The notes beneath the pieces were generated by a model. It was not told where the DNA came from and made no database searches. It saw nothing but the letters and a program-made list of their open reading frames with translations. Both the position numbers and the translations under genes were made by a program. This document shows positions 1-5,976 of a DNA stretch of 7,111 nucleotides, in pieces. The stretch spans positions 3,714 through 10,824 of the forward strand of contig DCIP01000083.1 in the NCBI GenBank assembly GCA_002317115.1, written 5' to 3'. Source of the stretch: Candidatus Scybalocola fimicaballi (lineage in GTDB: Bacteria; Bacteroidota; Bacteroidia; Bacteroidales; Paludibacteraceae). The stretch's first letter is position 1. Each line of letters opens with the position of its first letter.

Positions 1-455
1 TCTACCAAGTGTTGCCTTAACGAATCTGTAATCTCACCGTATGGATAGGCATAGGTGAATATCTTTTGCTGAGGAATTTCGGTCTCTATCTTTCGTTTGG
101 CTGCCTCTATCTCATCATTGAATGAGATTCCGTAAGGATGTGGATGTGTTACAGAGTGATTGGCAACTTCATGGCCTAAAGCAACTGCTTGACGCAATGG
201 TTCCCAGTCGCTAACGTTTCCAGTTATCACATTGAATGTCGCAACCATATTGCTCTTCTGCAATTCTGGCACAACAATAGATGGATGTCCTGGAGTCCAA
301 TCGTCAAAAGTTAATGCTACGGCTCCCTTTTGAGCATCTTTCCATTGTGGAATGGATAACTGCTGCTCCAATGAACTGTTGCTATTACATGCAACCATTG
401 ATATTGCTAAGGATAGTGTAGATGCTATTTCGAATGCTGATTTTCTAATGTCCAT
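1..455 (-). CDS. Polysaccharide deacetylase (NodB-like), lipoprotein, C-terminus beyond window
   Basis: The first 151 residues are present and the gene continues past the left edge. An N-terminal hydrophobic stretch ends in a lipobox-like M-V-A-C with Cys23, followed by a Ser/Asn-rich tether, so the protein is probably a lipoprotein anchored in the envelope. The NodB-type metal-dependent deacetylase fold is shown by TFDDW (residues 49-53, with the Asp pair expected for catalysis and metal binding), NHSVTHPH (99-106, the H-x3-H-P metal motif) and AYPYG (136-140, motif 3). Such enzymes remove N- or O-acetyl groups from polysaccharides such as peptidoglycan, chitin-like glycans or exopolysaccharide; the substrate cannot be told here. 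The ATG at 453-455 is chosen because the signal sequence follows directly. No clear promoter is seen between it and the terminator at 498-527. Confidence 0.9.
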   Translation of the reverse strand, partial: MDIRKSAFEIASTLSLAISMVACNSNSSLEQQLSIPQWKDAQKGAVALTFDDWTPGHPSIVVPELQKSNMVATFNVITGNVSDWEPLRQAVALGHEVANHSVTHPHPYGISFNDEIEAAKRKIETEIPQQKIFTYAYPYGEITDSLRQHLV

Positions 456-497
456 ATTCTAAATTGTTTATTTGGATAGTGCTTGTTTTATTAAACT

Positions 498-527
498 AAA
501 AATGAGGCTAACTTAAGCCTCATTTTT
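498..527 (-). terminator. Hairpin terminator after the 65-residue gene
   Basis: AATGAGGCT (501-509) pairs perfectly with AGCCTCATT (516-524) around a six-base loop, and flanking A and T runs extend the stem to twelve pairs. On the minus strand a T-rich tail follows the stem. It lies 18 bases past the stop codon of the small gene ending at 545, and separates that gene from the deacetylase. The A/T flanks are symmetrical, so it could act in both directions. Confidence 0.85.
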
Positions 528-544
528 TGAATATCAAGTTTTCG

Positions 545-742
545 TTACTCGTCGTTCATCATTCTTTTCACCTCAACCCAACTAACCTCATCTGCTTTGG
601 TGCCAATCAACTGGCAGACCATCACTTTGCAGGCGTCTGCTTGAAGTCTCTGTAGTTCAACAACTCCGTCGTCTGTAAGCGGCATGCGCTTTGTCCAGAC
701 TTTACCGAATTTTGGGTAAATCCTCAATTCTACGTTAACCAT
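545..742 (-). CDS. Hypothetical small protein, 65 residues
   Basis: I do not recognise this protein. It has no signal peptide or membrane segment. It begins with a beta-like stretch (VELRIYP), has mixed charge with a central probable helix (VVELQRLQADACKVMVCQL) and ends acidic (MMNDE). Two cysteines lie close together (residues 38 and 43), without a metal-binding pattern. It is likely a real gene rather than a chance frame: an AAAGGA stretch lies about nine bases before the ATG, a good Bacteroidota-type promoter is placed at 775-804, and a perfect hairpin terminator follows the stop codon. It is therefore a stand-alone transcript. Function is unknown. Confidence 0.65.
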   Translation of the reverse strand: MVNVELRIYPKFGKVWTKRMPLTDDGVVELQRLQADACKVMVCQLIGTKADEVSWVEVKRMMNDE

Positions 743-774
743 ATCACTTATCCTTTTATGTATCTTTTGTACCT

Positions 775-804
775 CAAAAATATAAACTTACTTTTTCAAA
801 ACAA
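775..804 (-). promoter_or_regulatory. Predicted Bacteroidota promoter of the 65-residue gene
   Basis: On the minus strand a TTG (-33 element, 802-804) is followed after 19 bases by TATTTTTG (775-782), an exact match to the TAnnTTTG -7 consensus. Transcription would begin near 768-770, about 26 bases before the ATG at 742. Confidence 0.65.
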
Positions 805-807
805 TAG

Positions 808-883
808 TTTGAGTGATTTTTAACATAAAATCAGACATTTTTTGAGTGATTTTGGCTATTTCTAATTGATTTTTGAGTAAAAT
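808..883. repeat. Three spaced TTTGAGTGATTTT-like repeats upstream of a promoter
   Basis: Identical 13-base copies lie at 808-820 and 841-853, with a weaker third copy (TTTGAGTAAAAT) at 872-883. The spacings are 33 and 31 bases, close to three helical turns. The first copy starts four bases beyond the -33 element of the small gene's promoter, so operator sites are possible. No protein that binds them is known to me. Confidence 0.5.
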
Positions 884-884
884 C

Positions 885-908
885 CAAATTTCAAAGTCAA
901 ATTTCAAA
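885..908. repeat. Tandem CAAATTTCAAA repeat
   Basis: The 11-base unit occurs at 885-895 and 898-908, a period of 13. It follows directly after the spaced repeats in the same gene-free stretch. No role can be assigned. Confidence 0.45.
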
Positions 909-990
909 TCCAATTGACTCCGATACTTGAGAGACCAGGCACATCACATTATACGATGGTTATTATATGATTGGTTGGAATATACCGACA

Positions 991-1025
991 ATTACGAATT
1001 ATGAATTACGAATTGTGAATTGTCA
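991..1025. repeat. Heptanucleotide array (five units) abutting the dnaX stop codon
   Basis: Five 7-base units run without gaps: ATTACGA, ATTATGA, ATTACGA, ATTGTGA, ATTGTCA. The last unit includes the minus-strand stop codon of dnaX at 1023-1025. The array is bounded by inverted GACAATT (987-993) and AATTGTC (1018-1024), so the transcript could fold into an imperfect hairpin, but no T tract follows on the minus strand. Confidence 0.7.
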
Positions 1026-1655
1026 TTGGTTTTCCGAATACACCAAATCCAATTCGTTCATCAGCATCTGGACAAGTGGTGATGACTTGAGTAGGGCATC
1101 AAACTTCTGTTTGTTTGTCAATACCTGCTCTTTTGCCACATTCTCATCGATTGAGTATTGCACCTCGATCTTGGAGTTTGACAAATGATTTTTAAGCGCA
1201 TTGAGCAGGTTGATACGGAAATTTCCATTCAACTTCTGATATGCATCTTTTGAAGGTACTTTGATTAGAATCTTGAATATGTCGACCAACTCGAATTTGA
1301 ATGTACTGATTAATCCTGCCTCTTGTGATCTCTGTTGATCTCTCCACTCGTTATAGATATTGATGCGTGCTGATTCGAGACTTGCCTTTGTGACCTCTCT
1401 TTCAACCTTATTCTCTTTGACTGCGACGACGAAATTTTGCTGCTGCTCATCGTTGCATCCACGGATGGAGTGGGTAGTGATGGTATGTCCAGCCTGGATT
1501 GTCTGTAGGTTCTGACGTTGAGGCTGCTGTGGCATCGCGACGGATGTAGGAGCCGCTGCGACAGGTTGATTAGTGGCAAACAGTTGTAGGAACGACTTTA
1601 GGTATTCGCTGTCGACATCCCACCAGTCGTCTTTAGCTGGCTCCGTTAGGAGTTT
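1023..1655 (-). CDS. dnaX: DnaX tau-specific C-terminal segment, reached by a -1 frameshift
   Basis: This segment continues dnaX in the -1 frame after the A10 run and adds 209 residues beyond the slip. In order it holds a short charged stretch (LLTEPAKDDWWD), a Pro/Gln/Ala-rich linker, and a helical and mixed region with KFELVDIFKI and LNGNFRINLLNALKNHL. It ends in a segment resembling the C-terminus of Bacteroidales DnaX (KFDALLKSSPLVQMLMNELDLVY). In well-studied bacteria the tau-specific region binds the replicative helicase and the polymerase alpha subunit, which gamma cannot do. The frame is also open upstream to a GTG at 1679, but I do not think it is a separate gene: the segment starts in mid-protein with no ribosome-binding signal and its end matches the family. 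The joined product is about 577 residues, a usual length for DnaX in this group. A one-base sequencing error in the homopolymer would explain the same picture. Confidence 0.82.
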   Translation of the reverse strand, partial: KLLTEPAKDDWWDVDSEYLKSFLQLFATNQPVAAAPTSVAMPQQPQRQNLQTIQAGHTITTHSIRGCNDEQQQNFVVAVKENKVEREVTKASLESARINIYNEWRDQQRSQEAGLISTFKFELVDIFKILIKVPSKDAYQKLNGNFRINLLNALKNHLSNSKIEVQYSIDENVAKEQVLTNKQKFDALLKSSPLVQMLMNELDLVYSENQ

Positions 1656-1663
1656 TTTTTTTC
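1641..1663 (-). other. dnaX: Predicted dnaX recoding site: A10 slippery run plus stop-codon hairpin
   Basis: The coding strand reads G, then ten A's (1662-1653), then C. In the zero frame the codons are GAA AAA AAA AAC TCC TAA, stopping at 1646-1648. This contains A AAA AAC (1658-1652), a classical tandem-slippage heptamer. A -1 shift there joins exactly the open downstream frame (CTC CTA ACG ...). Immediately after the run, CTCC (1652-1649) can pair with GGAG (1644-1641) around a TAAC loop that holds the zero-frame stop. A homopolymer of this length is also a substrate for transcriptional slippage, as known for the A9 run in Thermus thermophilus dnaX. No Shine-Dalgarno-like stimulator as in E. 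coli dnaX is seen upstream. Confidence 0.7.
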
Positions 1664-2755
1664 GGCCATTATCTGGCACATGCGGATTGCTGCAAGCTCA
1701 ACAAGCAATCGTTTGTTTTTGAATGTAGGGAATTGTATTCCGCACTCCACTGCTATTCTCAAACTCTTGTATAGGAAATCCTCCTCACATTCTCTTGCTG
1801 CGTCGACAAATTGATCCTGGGCATGCTTGCTCACTTCAAGCAGAGTCACTGTCTTTGGATCACGAGCCATCAAGACGTTGCGTAGATGCTGAGCATAGTC
1901 GTTCATGAAGATTCCCTCGTCGAAACCGTTAAGAATCACTTCGTTGATGATTGTGAGCACCTCTGAGACGTTGCCGTTCTTACAGTGATTCAAGAAGTTG
2001 AAGTAGTATGTGTAGTCAAGTACATTAAGGTTTTTAAGTACCTGGTCGTAAGTGATCTTATTGCCGCAGAACGACACTACCTGGTCGAAAATAGACAATG
2101 CGTCACGCATACCTCCGTCGGCTTTTTTAGCTATTACTGCCAACGCTTCGTCCTCTGCTTCAATGCCCTCGCTTTTAGCCACATTGGCAAGATGGTCGAT
2201 AGTATCGTCGATAGTGATACGCTTGAAATCGTACACCTGGCAACGGCTAAGGATTGTAGGCAGAATCTTATGCTTCTCTGTAGTGGCAAGGATGAATATG
2301 GCGTACGCAGGCGGTTCTTCCAACGTCTTCAAAAAGGCATTGAAAGCGGCAGTCGAAAGCATGTGGACCTCGTCGATGATGTAGACGCTTTTGCTGCCAA
2401 CCTGTGGTGGAGTCATCACCTTCTCAATCAACATACGGATATCATCCACCTTGTTGTTGGAAGCGGCGTCGAGCTCATGGATGCTGAACGAACGGCCCTC
2501 CGCAAAACTCTTACAGCTTTCGCATTCACCACAAGCTTCGAAATCCTCGGTGCGGTTCATACAGTTTATCGTCTTGGCAAAAATACGTGCACATGTCGTC
2601 TTTCCAACTCCACGCGGACCTGAAAAGAGGTAGGCACTTGCCAAATGATTCGACTTGATCGCATTTTTCAATGTGTCAGTCAAACCCTTCTGTCCGACGA
2701 CGGTGTTGAACGTCATCGGACGGTATTTTCTTGCCGATACGATAAAATCTGCCAT
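1646..2755 (-). CDS. dnaX: DNA polymerase III subunit gamma/tau, zero-frame (gamma) product
   Basis: This is the AAA+ ATPase of the clamp loader, which loads the beta sliding clamp on primed DNA. The zero-frame product has 369 residues. Numbered from the ATG at 2755 it shows IVSARKYRP (5-13), Walker A GPRGVGKT (46-53), four zinc-finger cysteines (65, 75, 78, 81), Walker B IIDEVH (126-131), the SRC motif with the arginine finger R171, and the sensor-2 motif GGMRDALS (214-221). Domain III follows and the protein ends MAEKKNS at a stop just past the A10 run. The ATG at 2755 is preferred over the in-frame GTG at 2764, because family members begin just before the IVSARKYRP motif. Its own promoter lies at 2783-2812. 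The gene encodes tau only if the reading frame shifts by -1 (see 1641-1663). Confidence 0.96.
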   Translation of the reverse strand: MADFIVSARKYRPMTFNTVVGQKGLTDTLKNAIKSNHLASAYLFSGPRGVGKTTCARIFAKTINCMNRTEDFEACGECESCKSFAEGRSFSIHELDAASNNKVDDIRMLIEKVMTPPQVGSKSVYIIDEVHMLSTAAFNAFLKTLEEPPAYAIFILATTEKHKILPTILSRCQVYDFKRITIDDTIDHLANVAKSEGIEAEDEALAVIAKKADGGMRDALSIFDQVVSFCGNKITYDQVLKNLNVLDYTYYFNFLNHCKNGNVSEVLTIINEVILNGFDEGIFMNDYAQHLRNVLMARDPKTVTLLEVSKHAQDQFVDAARECEEDFLYKSLRIAVECGIQFPTFKNKRLLVELAAIRMCQIMAEKKNS

Positions 2756-2782
2756 AAAATGCACTTTAAGAATAATCGTCTA

Positions 2783-2812
2783 CAAAATTAAAAACTTTCT
2801 GCCAATAATCAA
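2783..2812 (-). promoter_or_regulatory. Predicted Bacteroidota promoter of dnaX
   Basis: On the minus strand TTG (2810-2812) is followed after 19 bases by TAATTTTG (2783-2790), an exact TAnnTTTG match. The start of transcription would be near 2776, giving a leader of about 20 bases before the ATG at 2755. So dnaX can be transcribed independently of the SH3-protein gene upstream. Confidence 0.7.
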
Positions 2813-2867
2813 GTTTGGAAATTATTAAATACGCAGGAAAGTATGAGCACAATCATCAAAGTTGATA

Positions 2868-3923
2868 TTAATCATCTACATCATACACCCAGAAATATTC
2901 ACCATTCTTTTGGTAATCTTTAATCTTATACTCATTATGTAGAAATTCTGGAGCCATTGACTTTTTGTTGACACGTGATCTATGAATCCAACCGTTGTTG
3001 CGTTTGCCAAAACTAATGATACGATACCAATCTCCACACATTCTGTTGGATACTATGAATTGTTCTCCATCAACAATTTTATATAAGACATTGGAGGAAG
3101 TGTTTGGCTTTTCCCTTACATTGGTATATCCGTCAGGATCGTTAATCTCACATCGAAATGTCATTGGTCTTTGTACCAAAGATGAGTCGCCTAAAGTCTG
3201 GACATAAGTGTCAGAATCCATCCATATCACTTCATATCCTCTCAAAGAACTATTGTACTTAACCATCCTAAAAACAGGATGTCCAATACAAGGAGCATCG
3301 TATGGTTCGCATTCGATTGTATAATCCTGATAGAAGACGTCATTTTCTATTTTTTGAGTGTGACAATCGTAATCATTCTGGAATTTATGGTAGTCATTCA
3401 GATTCTTCCAATCTTCCAACTCAATGCTATTGCCAGCGAATAGCAGAACGTCTGACAAAAGTTTGTCTGCAGATTCATCGAAATATAAGCAAGAAATCAT
3501 AGTTCCTTGTTCTGTGACTGAAAAGAGAATAAACTCATAAATTCCTTTGTTGACGATTCTATAGGCAAGAGGCACATAATAGGGGTGCTCAAACCATCTG
3601 TCTGTTTCCTCTCTTCCTGCATTTGGCAAATCGCCAGAGCTCATTGAGTGAAAACCTTCACAGTCTTCTGAATAATATTGGGATTGAAACTTGAAGGTAT
3701 TGAAGAAATTCTCATACAGAATATATGGAATTGTATCTTTGGCGTTTATCTCAAGTTTCTCACCAGATATATAGAAACTATCTGCGAGAAAAATAGATCC
3801 ATCAAAAGTTGACAATTTTTTTGATTCCAAGATATATGGTTTCAGTTTCTCCCATGTTTGGTTTGCTGCATTAGCCAATATGCTAGTCATAAGAAAAGAT
3901 AGAAACAGAATCGCTTTTTTCAT
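2868..3923 (-). CDS. Secreted protein with C-terminal bacterial SH3 domain
   Basis: The 351-residue protein starts with a typical Sec signal peptide: MKK, a hydrophobic core, and a probable cut after ANA (17-19) or A20. There is no lipobox, so it is likely periplasmic or exported. Residues 20-255 form a region I do not recognise, rich in aromatic and acidic residues and with several cysteines. Residues 258-318 look like a bacterial SH3 (SH3b) domain: GYTNVREKP with the Asn-Val-Arg signature, then VLYKIVDGEQF, CGDWYRI and GWIHRSRV. Such domains usually bind peptidoglycan or other cell-wall ligands. A 33-residue aromatic/acidic tail follows. The ATG at 3923 is chosen because the signal peptide starts there. 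No clear -33/-7 promoter is seen between it and the upstream terminator, nor a terminator before the dnaX promoter, so part of the transcript may read into dnaX. Confidence 0.85.
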   Translation of the reverse strand: MKKAILFLSFLMTSILANAANQTWEKLKPYILESKKLSTFDGSIFLADSFYISGEKLEINAKDTIPYILYENFFNTFKFQSQYYSEDCEGFHSMSSGDLPNAGREETDRWFEHPYYVPLAYRIVNKGIYEFILFSVTEQGTMISCLYFDESADKLLSDVLLFAGNSIELEDWKNLNDYHKFQNDYDCHTQKIENDVFYQDYTIECEPYDAPCIGHPVFRMVKYNSSLRGYEVIWMDSDTYVQTLGDSSLVQRPMTFRCEINDPDGYTNVREKPNTSSNVLYKIVDGEQFIVSNRMCGDWYRIISFGKRNNGWIHRSRVNKKSMAPEFLHNEYKIKDYQKNGEYFWVYDVDD

Positions 3924-3960
3924 TTTTATCTTGTTAACTAATGATGATTATTGAAAAAGA

Positions 3961-3998
3961 CGAAAAAAGCTTAATGACAAACCATTAAGCGTTTTTCG
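3961..3998 (-). terminator. Strong intrinsic terminator after the GH13 gene
   Basis: GCTTAATG (3969-3976) pairs perfectly with CATTAAGC (3983-3990) around a six-base loop. After one mismatch, CGAAAAA pairs with TTTTTCG, extending the stem. On the minus strand a run of six T's follows the core stem. It is placed to end the amylase transcript, 39 bases or more past its stop, and the symmetry could also stop plus-strand transcription. Confidence 0.88.
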
Positions 3999-4008
3999 TT
4001 TTCGTTTC

Positions 4009-4038
4009 AACGTTAACGTTAACGTTAACGTCAACGTT
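4009..4038. repeat. Hexanucleotide AACGTT array (five units) abutting a stop codon
   Basis: Five contiguous 6-base units: AACGTT three times, AACGTC, AACGTT. The unit is its own reverse complement, so the array can fold on itself. The last two bases belong to the minus-strand stop codon of the amylase gene (4037-4039), and the terminator begins 11 bases beyond the array. Confidence 0.85.
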
Positions 4039-5716
4039 ATTTCTTTGGCATCATAACCTCAAGGATCACACCGCTCTGCGCTGGCACCGAAACCTTCAAT
4101 GGGGCAGTGGCGCTCAACTCAATCTTGACGCTCTTGCCGGACATCAACTCTGTTGCTGATACCTTGCCCTGCTCGATACCGAAGTAGTCGAACATGTGCT
4201 GAGGCAGATTGATGAGGTTGTCTTTCTTCTCGTCGCTGAAATTAGCCACGAAAATCAAGACTCTCTCGTTGCTGCGTCTGACGTATGCATACTCACGGTG
4301 ATGGTCGAATGTGGAGTTCTCATAGTTGACATACATCACGTCGTAGAATGTTCCGTTGTAGATACACTCGTTGTCACGGCAGATTGTAAGCAGACGTTTG
4401 TAGAAATTCTCCAAATCTTTCTCTGCCTTTGTCGACTTGCCGTTGAGTTTTCTCTGGATCGACGGTACTACTGCGTAATCGAAGATTGTTGTCTTTCCGT
4501 CGTCGCCACTGAATCCCTGGGCTCCAACAGCTGGCTCGCCAAGCTCTTGGCCGAAATAAACCATCGTCGGAGCATTTGAAACTGTAGCTGCAACAAACAT
4601 GGCAGGACGGCCTTTAATCGCGTCGCCAAGCACATGGCTCGACGCAAGACGCTGCTCGTCGTGGTTCTCCATGAATGTCAGCATCGACGGTGCCAAACCA
4701 TCCAAACGCTGCCAGCATCCTGTGATGGCTGAAGCGCTTGCCTTACACTCTGCGATCGCGCGAAGAGTGTCGTAAAGACCAACCTTGTCGTATAGATAGT
4801 CGAAATGGCCACGGAAGATATAGTCTCTATATTGAGATGGATTGTATGTCTCTGCAATGAAAATGATTGACGGATATTTCTCCTTCACCTGTGGAATTAC
4901 CCACTCCCAGAACTCGGTAGGAACCATCTCCGCCATGTCGCAACGGAAACCGTCGACCTTCTTCTTCGCCCAGAACAAAAGGATGTCGCGCATCTTGTTC
5001 CAAGTCGACGGAATAGGGTGGATATTTAGTGCGTTTCCATTAGTGTAGTCACGACCATAGTTAAGCTTCACTGTCTCATACCATTGGTAGATGCCAGGGT
5101 TGTTAGCGTAGTAGTCGTCGCCAGTCACCTTTGCTGGATACTCCACGTATTCCTCCTTAGCCTCGCCCTTCATGTCGAACTGAGCACAAAGAGGCTCGCC
5201 TGGAAGGTAGTAGAAATTATTGTCACGGTCGAAACGGACATCTGTGATATCATCAGCACCAAGGTCGCGCACTCCACGTGGCTTGGCATCTGAGTTGTAG
5301 CTGCGGGCAACGTGGTTAGGAATGAAATCCATAATCACCTTAAGTCCAGCCTTACGAGTGCGTGCGATAAGATCCTCGTACTCGCTCATACGCTTGTCGA
5401 CGTTTGTTGCCAAATCAGGATCGACGTCGTAATAATCCTTGACAGCGTAAGGGCTACCAGCGCGACCTTTTACCACAGCAGGGTGGTCCGCAACGATTTT
5501 GTTTGCCGAATAATCAGTTTTAGTGGCGTGCTCGATCACACCAGTGTACCAAATATGAGTGAAGCCTGAGTTTTTAATCTCAGCCAAACGCTCTTCTGTG
5601 AAATCTGCAAATTTTCCGCATCCGTTGTCGGCAATAGAACCGTCGAGTTTAGTCTTCTTAGCCATGTTGCCATATAGTCTTGGCAACACCTGATATATTA
5701 AAATCTTTTTTGACAT
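4037..5716 (-). CDS. GH13 alpha-amylase family glycoside hydrolase, cytoplasmic
   Basis: The 559-residue protein carries all four GH13 signature regions. They are DFIPNH (130-135), GFRCDMAEM (256-264, nucleophile Asp260), FIAETY (286-291, acid/base Glu289) and FMENHDEQR (348-356, transition-state Asp353). A TIM barrel and a C-terminal beta domain (about 470-555) fit the length. There is no signal peptide, so it should act in the cytoplasm on alpha-1,4-glucans such as glycogen or imported malto-oligosaccharides. The exact specificity (hydrolase or transferase) cannot be told. It is not next to sus-type transport genes, so it is not part of a visible utilisation locus. The ATG at 5716 is supported by a consensus promoter at 5741-5771, about 18 bases before it. 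Its base composition is clearly richer in G+C than that of the neighbouring SH3 and abi genes. Confidence 0.95.
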   Translation of the reverse strand: MSKKILIYQVLPRLYGNMAKKTKLDGSIADNGCGKFADFTEERLAEIKNSGFTHIWYTGVIEHATKTDYSANKIVADHPAVVKGRAGSPYAVKDYYDVDPDLATNVDKRMSEYEDLIARTRKAGLKVIMDFIPNHVARSYNSDAKPRGVRDLGADDITDVRFDRDNNFYYLPGEPLCAQFDMKGEAKEEYVEYPAKVTGDDYYANNPGIYQWYETVKLNYGRDYTNGNALNIHPIPSTWNKMRDILLFWAKKKVDGFRCDMAEMVPTEFWEWVIPQVKEKYPSIIFIAETYNPSQYRDYIFRGHFDYLYDKVGLYDTLRAIAECKASASAITGCWQRLDGLAPSMLTFMENHDEQRLASSHVLGDAIKGRPAMFVAATVSNAPTMVYFGQELGEPAVGAQGFSGDDGKTTIFDYAVVPSIQRKLNGKSTKAEKDLENFYKRLLTICRDNECIYNGTFYDVMYVNYENSTFDHHREYAYVRRSNERVLIFVANFSDEKKDNLINLPQHMFDYFGIEQGKVSATELMSGKSVKIELSATAPLKVSVPAQSGVILEVMMPKK

Positions 5717-5740
5717 AGTATATGTGAATTTCAGTTATTG

Positions 5741-5771
5741 CAAAATTACACAAATTAGAAAAGAAGTGCAA
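5741..5771 (-). promoter_or_regulatory. Predicted Bacteroidota promoter of the GH13 gene
   Basis: On the minus strand TTG (5769-5771) is followed after 20 bases by TAATTTTG (5741-5748), an exact TAnnTTTG match. The expected start is near 5734, giving a short leader to the ATG at 5716. Confidence 0.68.
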
Positions 5772-5873
5772 GATAGGGAAGTGTTATAATATGTTAAAAT
5801 GGAGAGAATGGAGGAGGAATGGAAGAATTGTTTGGGTGATTTGTAACGGTAATTAAAAAAATAAATGGAAAAA

Positions 5874-5904
5874 TTGTAAGAATGAATAAAAGTTCGTAAT
5901 ATTG
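5874..5904 (+). promoter_or_regulatory. Predicted promoter of the abiF-associated RNA and abi gene
   Basis: TTG (5874-5876) is followed after 20 bases by TAATATTG (5897-5904), one mismatch from TAnnTTTG. Transcription would begin near 5909-5911, directly before the RNA stem at 5916. Upstream of it (5795-5860) the plus strand is purine-rich with loosely repeated AATGGA segments, in which I see no gene. Confidence 0.5.
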
Positions 5905-5909
5905 CATTC

Positions 5910-5963
5910 GCAAGAACCCGCCAAGCCTCTCGTTGATGCTCAAATGTGCGGGTCGTTTTTTTT
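5910..5963 (+). ncRNA. Predicted small structured RNA upstream of abiF-type gene
   Basis: About 54 bases lie between a promoter-like pair (5874-5904) and a run of eight T's (5956-5963). ACCCGC (5916-5921) pairs exactly with GCGGGT (5948-5953). Inside, TTGA (5933-5936) can pair with TCAA (5940-5943) around a three-base loop, leaving a single-stranded stretch at 5922-5932. The element is distinctly more G+C-rich than the flanks. A conserved structured RNA upstream of AbiF-family genes (the abiF RNA motif) is described, and such RNAs are reported to act as antitoxins of the HEPN protein. Assigning this segment to that motif is inference from position and structure; I could not run a covariance search. 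It may simply be an attenuator in the abi leader. Ends are approximate. Confidence 0.6.
5916..5963 (+). terminator. Intrinsic terminator/attenuator before the abi start codon
   Basis: The six-pair G+C-rich stem ACCCGC/GCGGGT is followed, two bases later, by eight T's. It sits only 13 bases upstream of the abi ATG at 5977. It would end most transcripts as a short RNA and let a fraction continue into abi, keeping the protein scarce. The 26-base loop is long for a plain terminator, in line with a functional RNA. Confidence 0.65.
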
Positions 5964-5976
5964 ATGTTCATTGTTT

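Noticed and set aside
1023..1679. The downstream part of dnaX as a separate gene starting at GTG 1679
   Set aside because: The protein continues the DnaX family architecture from mid-protein, and the start would lie inside the conserved frame with no translation signal. Frameshift or sequence error explains it better.
1985..2623. Long plus-strand open frame (about 210 codons) opposite dnaX
   Set aside because: It lies antisense to the conserved AAA+ domain, has no family motif, and has no promoter or ribosome-binding signal. It is a by-product of dnaX codon use.
2854..2865. ATCAA/TTGAT hairpin after the SH3-protein gene as a terminator
   Set aside because: The stem is short with a two-base loop and no T tract follows on the minus strand.
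5798..5830. Purine-rich AATGGA-type repeats as a CRISPR-like or operator array
   Set aside because: The units differ in length and sequence and there are no spacers; it is probably simple purine-rich sequence.
5735..5971. Minus-strand open frame upstream of the GH13 gene (78 codons)
   Set aside because: It covers the GH13 promoter, the RNA element and the purine-rich spacer, its composition follows the A/T-rich DNA, and no motif is seen.
5902..5976. N-terminal extension of the abi protein from TTG 5902 or ATG 5944
   Set aside because: It would translate the RNA stem and the T tract (giving SFFLCSLF) and adds nothing conserved; the family region begins after the ATG at 5977.
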